A DNA stretch of 64,000 nucleotides, from positions 372,001-436,000 of the forward strand of contig CBDCGV010000018.1 in the NCBI GenBank assembly GCA_965216955.1. The letters are read 5' to 3'. The position numbers and the translations under genes are program-made. This DNA comes from CBDCGV01 sp965216955. GTDB lineage: Bacteria > Bacteroidota > Bacteroidia > Chitinophagales > JADIYW01. Positions 60,498 to 64,000 of this stretch are shown in pieces; position 1 is the stretch's first letter; each line of letters begins with the position of its first letter. Under the pieces are notes generated by a model. The model saw nothing but the letters and a program-made list of their open reading frames with translations, ran no database searches and had not been told where the DNA came from.

Positions 60498-61223
60498 ATG
60501 GCAAACGTAAAATTAGATATTTTAGCTTTTGCAGCTCATCCTGATGATGTAGAACTCTCCTGTAGTGGTACACTCATAAAGCATATCCAACTTGGATATA
60601 AAGTGGGTATTATTGATTTAACCAGAGGTGAACTAGGAACAAGAGGAAGTGCCAAAATAAGAGATGAAGAAGCTTTGGCAGCGGCAAAAATAATGCAACT
60701 TACAGTAAGAGAAAATCTGCAATTTAAGGATGGCTTTTTTACAAATGATGAGCCTCATCAAATGGAAATGATAAAAGTGATTAGGAAATATCAGCCGAAT
60801 ATTGTCTTATGTAATGCCATCAAAGATCGCCACCCTGATCATGGAAAAGCATCAGAACTGGCATCAACGAGCTGTTTTTTGTCAGGACTAGCAAAAATTT
60901 CAACGAATATCCAAGACGAGCCGCAAGCTCCATGGCGCCCAAGAGCTGTTTATCATTATATACAGGATAGATATATTGAACCAGATTTTGTGGTAGACAT
61001 AACTCAGCAATGGGAGGAAAAATTAAAAGCAATCGGCGCATTTAAATCGCAATTTTTTAATCCACAGTCTAAAGAACCCGTTACGCCAATAGCAACAGAG
61101 GACTTTTGGAATTTTCTTGAAGCCAGAGCCAGACAATTTGGAAGAGCAATTAATGCTTCCTATGCCGAAGGATTCACCGTAGAAAGAGACATAGGGATTG
61201 ACGACATAACAATATTAAAGTAA
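60498..61223 (+). CDS. bshB1: Bacillithiol biosynthesis deacetylase BshB1
   Basis: This 241-aa LmbE/PIG-L family zinc deacetylase removes the acetyl group from GlcNAc-malate during synthesis of bacillithiol. Key motifs are FAAHPDDVELSCSGT (residues 11-25) and KDRHPDHGKAS. The TRGELGTRGSAKIRDEEA stretch and length match BshB1. Bacteroidota use bacillithiol as a low-molecular-weight thiol, and neighbouring gpx and trxB fit that. BshA and BshC are not in the window. Confidence 0.92.
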   Translation: MANVKLDILAFAAHPDDVELSCSGTLIKHIQLGYKVGIIDLTRGELGTRGSAKIRDEEALAAAKIMQLTVRENLQFKDGFFTNDEPHQMEMIKVIRKYQPNIVLCNAIKDRHPDHGKASELASTSCFLSGLAKISTNIQDEPQAPWRPRAVYHYIQDRYIEPDFVVDITQQWEEKLKAIGAFKSQFFNPQSKEPVTPIATEDFWNFLEARARQFGRAINASYAEGFTVERDIGIDDITILK

Positions 61224-61227
61224 AACT

Positions 61228-61431
61228 TTGAATAAAACATTTAAAACACTATTAATCATATTTTTATTTTTAACAATAATTGTCAATTGTAAAAAAGAAT
61301 CAGACCAGCCAAATTGTATTTGTCCAGAAATATATTTCCCCGTATGCGGAAGCAATAATCAAACCTATCCCAATGAATGTGAAGCGATATGTGATGGTGT
61401 AACAGAATACACTGAAGGTGAATGTCTTTAA
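61228..61431 (+). CDS. Kazal-type serine protease inhibitor lipoprotein
   Basis: This 67-aa protein has a TTG start, a lipoprotein signal (FKTLLIIFLFLTIIVNC) and one Kazal domain. The mature part has six cysteines: CIC, then FPVCGSNNQTYPNECEAIC, then GEC. The VCGSNNQTYPNEC pattern is the Kazal consensus VCGxDGxTYxNxC. Kazal domains inhibit serine proteases in the substrate-like reactive loop (here around CPEIYFP). Bacterial examples are few and mostly marine or host-linked. It is 4 bases from bshB1 and may be cotranscribed. Confidence 0.8.
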   Translation: MNKTFKTLLIIFLFLTIIVNCKKESDQPNCICPEIYFPVCGSNNQTYPNECEAICDGVTEYTEGECL

Positions 61432-61603
61432 ATAAATTAAACTCAATAATACAATCAAATAAAAGCTGCATTTAAGACAATAAATCCACTTTGACAAATT
61501 TGATCCATATAGCGATCATATGATCTTCGGTAAAATAACAATGGTAGTTTTTTATAATCCTTTTAAATCATCTATATTTAATACCTCACTTAACTAAAAT
61601 AAA

Positions 61604-62478
61604 ATGAGTAAAACAGTCTTTATTACTGGTGCAGCAACAGGTATTGGGTGTTGTACAGCAAGAAAACTTAATAAAATGGGATGGGAAGTATTTGCAGGTG
61701 TATTGCCAGGGCAAGATACTTCAGAACTAACTGACAACCTTCAAAATAAAATACATATTGTTGAAATAGATATAACCAAAACAGCTAGCGTTAAGAAAGC
61801 TGCGAAGGAAGTTGCAAATGAGTTAGAAGGGAGAGGCCTATATGCAATTCATAATAATGCAGGTGTTGCAAATATTGCAACTGGCCCCTTAGCTGGTGCT
61901 TCCGTTGAGGAGACAAAGAAAATTATAGATATTAATGCATTAGGAATGATGAGGGTTGTTCAAGCTTTCCTTCCCTTACTTCATGAATACGGCAAAGGTG
62001 CTCGGGTTGTAAATATGTCCTCTTCAGCTGCAAGAGTAGCTGTTCCTACAGCAGGAACATACATGATGTCAAAATGGCAGTCGAAGCATTTACACGCACG
62101 CTAAGAATGGAGCTTGCACCATGGGGAATTCAAGTATGCTGCATAGAACCTGGGGGTGTGAGAACACCAATGACCCATAATGCTGGTGACAATATGCGAA
62201 AAAATTGGGAAAGCATGCCTCAACATGTAAGAGACAGATATGAGGATGTTTTGATTAAAACAAATGAAAAATTAGCAGAACAACTCAAGAGCGCCAATCC
62301 TCCTGAACTTATTGCAGATGGTATTATTAAAGCTCTAAAAGCTAAAAGGCTCGACATCAGATATCCTGTGGGAAAAGAAGTTGCTTTCTTACCTATGACT
62401 CAAAAATTTACAACAGAGGAAATTTTTGAAAACATTCTACTATTGCAATTTGGTATAAAAAGAAATTCAGAAGTATAA
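61604..62478 (+). pseudogene. Short-chain dehydrogenase/reductase split by a frameshift
   Basis: Two adjacent open frames (61604-62104, 62074-62478) join to one ~290-aa SDR if one base is added near 62075. The first frame has VFITGAATGIGCC (cofactor Gly motif), IHNNAGVANIATGP, VVNMSSSAARVA and the catalytic YMMSK. The second continues AVEAFTRTLRMELAPWGIQV, CIEPGGVRTPM. At the junction the sequence TCAAAATGGCAGTC would normally read S-K-W/F-A-V-E. Either a real inactivating frameshift or a base-calling error in a G run. An aldehyde dehydrogenase follows 10 bases later. Confidence 0.85.
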
Positions 62479-62488
62479 ACAAATAAAA

Positions 62489-63931
62489 ATGAGCGAAACA
62501 GCAACTATTGGAACTAGTAAAATTGAGGGTGAGATTATTGAAAAATTTGAAGCGCTTAACAAAAATCAATATAACGTAAAACAATCCACCGCTAATCAAC
62601 GTAAAAAAAAGCTCAAATCAATTGTTAAATGGATTCAGGAACATGAAGGCACCATTCAACAGGCGATGTATCTGGATATGAAACGGTCAAATCTCGACAC
62701 CACTTCAGAACTTTTAATGGTAAAACTTGAAGGAGACCATGCTGCTCAAAATATTGACAAATGGATGAAACCTCATATTGTCCCAAACTCAAATATGAGT
62801 AGAGGCACAAAGTCTTATTACCTATACGAACCTAAGGGCGTTGTTATGATTATGGCTCCTTGGAATGCTCCATTTGCGTGTACGTTAGTTCCTCTAATTG
62901 GTGCAGTCGCTGCGGGTAATACCATAATGGTAAAACCGTCTGAACTAGCTCCTCACTCGTCCAAAGTACTGAAAAGGATGCTTAATGAACTTTTTGATCG
63001 TAATGAAATTGCAGTAGTGGAAGGTGGTGTAGAGGAAGCTACAACTTTGTTAAATCTCCCATTCAATCACATTTATTTTACAGGCGGGCCTAATATTGGA
63101 AAAATTGTAATGCGAGCTGCAGCCCAACATTTAACTTCTATAACGCTAGAATTAGGTGGAAAATCGCCAGCTATTGTTGACGAAGCTGCCGACGTAAAAA
63201 GTGCCGCAAAAAAAATTGGCTGGGGAAGATGCGCCAATAGTGGACAAGCTTGTATTGCACCTGATTATGCTTTGGTGCATTACGCTATTGAAGAAGATTT
63301 TATACATCATGTAGTTGAATCGCTAAAAGAGATGTATGATCCTAATAAAGACGGGTTTGATAAATCAGATGCTTTTCCTAGAATAATCAACAACCGTCAT
63401 TTTAATAGAATTAAAGCCATGCTAGAGGATGCGCTTGAAAAGGGTGCAACATTAGAATTAGGCGGCGAAACAGATGAAGAAGATAATTACATTTCACCTA
63501 CCGTATTATCAAATGTAACTCCTGATATGTTGGTAATGCAAGAAGAAATTTTTGGCCCGCTATTACCAATTATGGCTTTTCAAAACAAAGAAGAAGTCAT
63601 TGATTTTGTAAACAGTAAAGAAAAGCCCCTAGCCCTCTATATTTATAGCACTAAAAAGAAAAATGCAGATTACTTTTTAAACAACACTTCTGCAGGAAGT
63701 ACAGTTATTAATCACAATATGATTCAAGCAGGATTAAATCCTAATTTGCCTTTTGGTGGTGTAAATAATAGTGGTATGGGTAGATCCGTAGGAAAAGCGA
63801 CTTTCGCGAGTTTTTCTAATCAAAGATCGGTTGTAGAACAACCAACTGGTTGGAAAGACTTTAGCAATATCAGCTTCCCTCCCTACACCAATGTTTATAA
63901 ACGAATGATCAACTATCTTTTCAAAAACTAA
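62489..63931 (+). CDS. Aldehyde dehydrogenase (class 3 type)
   Basis: This 480-aa enzyme oxidises an aldehyde to an acid with NAD(P). The catalytic Glu lies in TLELGGKSP (residue 221) and the catalytic Cys in NSGQACIAPDY (residue 255), with the family's usual 34-residue spacing. It has the short N-terminus and EPKGVVMIMAPWNAPFACTL block of class 3 ALDHs that act on long-chain or aromatic aldehydes. The gene lies between a split SDR and an FAD dehydrogenase, probably one catabolic operon. Confidence 0.92.
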   Translation: MSETATIGTSKIEGEIIEKFEALNKNQYNVKQSTANQRKKKLKSIVKWIQEHEGTIQQAMYLDMKRSNLDTTSELLMVKLEGDHAAQNIDKWMKPHIVPNSNMSRGTKSYYLYEPKGVVMIMAPWNAPFACTLVPLIGAVAAGNTIMVKPSELAPHSSKVLKRMLNELFDRNEIAVVEGGVEEATTLLNLPFNHIYFTGGPNIGKIVMRAAAQHLTSITLELGGKSPAIVDEAADVKSAAKKIGWGRCANSGQACIAPDYALVHYAIEEDFIHHVVESLKEMYDPNKDGFDKSDAFPRIINNRHFNRIKAMLEDALEKGATLELGGETDEEDNYISPTVLSNVTPDMLVMQEEIFGPLLPIMAFQNKEEVIDFVNSKEKPLALYIYSTKKKNADYFLNNTSAGSTVINHNMIQAGLNPNLPFGGVNNSGMGRSVGKATFASFSNQRSVVEQPTGWKDFSNISFPPYTNVYKRMINYLFKN

Positions 63932-63943
63932 TTACGATCACTT

Positions 63944-64000
63944 ATGTGGGATAAAGAAGTAGATGTACTTATCATTGGCTCTGGTGGCGGCGGGATGACT
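63944..64000 (+). CDS. FAD-dependent dehydrogenase, 3' truncated (3-ketosteroid dehydrogenase-like start)
   Basis: Only 19 codons are in the window: MWDKEVDVLIIGSGGGGMT. This is the FAD-binding GxGxxG strand-loop of fumarate-reductase/3-ketosteroid Delta1-dehydrogenase type flavoproteins, and the W-D-x-x-V-D-V-L prefix recalls the KstD group. It lies 12 bases after the aldehyde dehydrogenase, so it belongs to the same operon. Function beyond FAD binding cannot be judged. Confidence 0.7.
   Translation, partial: MWDKEVDVLIIGSGGGGMT

Overview
The window is a low-GC chromosomal segment from a member of the Bacteroidota. The evidence is convergent: a peptidase with a type IX secretion C-terminal sorting domain, TAnnTTTG-type -7 promoter elements, many lipoproteins with short signal peptides, bacillithiol deacetylase BshB1, DUF4294, DUF5522 and DUF819 families, and RlmH, TopA and SMC sequences of Bacteroidota type. 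The futalosine menaquinone genes mqnB and mqnD argue against a typical Flavobacteriaceae and would fit Cytophagales or another marine lineage. The genus cannot be fixed from sequence reading alone.

Layout. Positions 1-1562 hold the end of rlmH and a DUF819 membrane protein. Positions 1595-2452 hold a tRNA-Gly/tRNA-Leu pair whose tRNA-Leu 3' end is repeated twice more downstream. Each extra copy follows a small GIY-YIG nuclease ORF and is interrupted in its T-arm by a short palindrome. Positions 2503-8230 look like the remains of an integrative island. Two adjacent large genes of unknown function (1078 and 651 aa) lie between matching fragments of a tyrosine integrase 3' end, and the right-hand fragment belongs to a longer, multiply frameshifted integrase pseudogene. 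An unrecognised 590-aa gene follows. From about 10.8 kb the DNA reads as ordinary chromosome.

From 10.8 to 33.1 kb: a di-haem cytochrome c peroxidase, a DnaQ-like exonuclease, a coiled-coil membrane protein, a DUF72 protein, two thioredoxin-fold lipoproteins, a PhoD-like phosphatase, oligopeptidase B, valS, a TraB/GumN lipoprotein, a DUF922 protein, mqnD, a GT-C glycosyltransferase, mqnB, a PTPS/QueD protein, and a five-gene minus-strand run (carboxyltransferase, M42 peptidase, UbiA-like, class IV aminotransferase, photolyase). From 33.4 to 47.4 kb: a DUF1573 lipoprotein, smc, an operon of an acetoacetate-decarboxylase-like protein, a sulfatase and its formylglycine-generating enzyme, a subunit-III-like oxidase protein, a Fur-family regulator facing a MerC protein across two identical operator-like palindromes, a SirB1-like protein, topA, purB and a tiny DUF5522 gene.

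From 47.4 to 64 kb: two lipoproteins, a secreted M28 peptidase, a LolC/E-type permease, a NamZ-like muramidase, an L-2-hydroxyglutarate oxidase, a GNAT-like protein, a small fatty-acid hydroxylase, yajC-coaE-trxB, DUF4294, glutathione peroxidase, aldo/keto reductase, bshB1 and a Kazal-domain lipoprotein. The end holds a frameshifted SDR, an aldehyde dehydrogenase and the start of an FAD dehydrogenase. Redox and thiol functions (trxB, gpx, bshB1, AKR) sit next to each other.

The parts most worth attention are the tRNA-associated GIY-YIG tandem array and the two-gene unknown module between integrase fragments.
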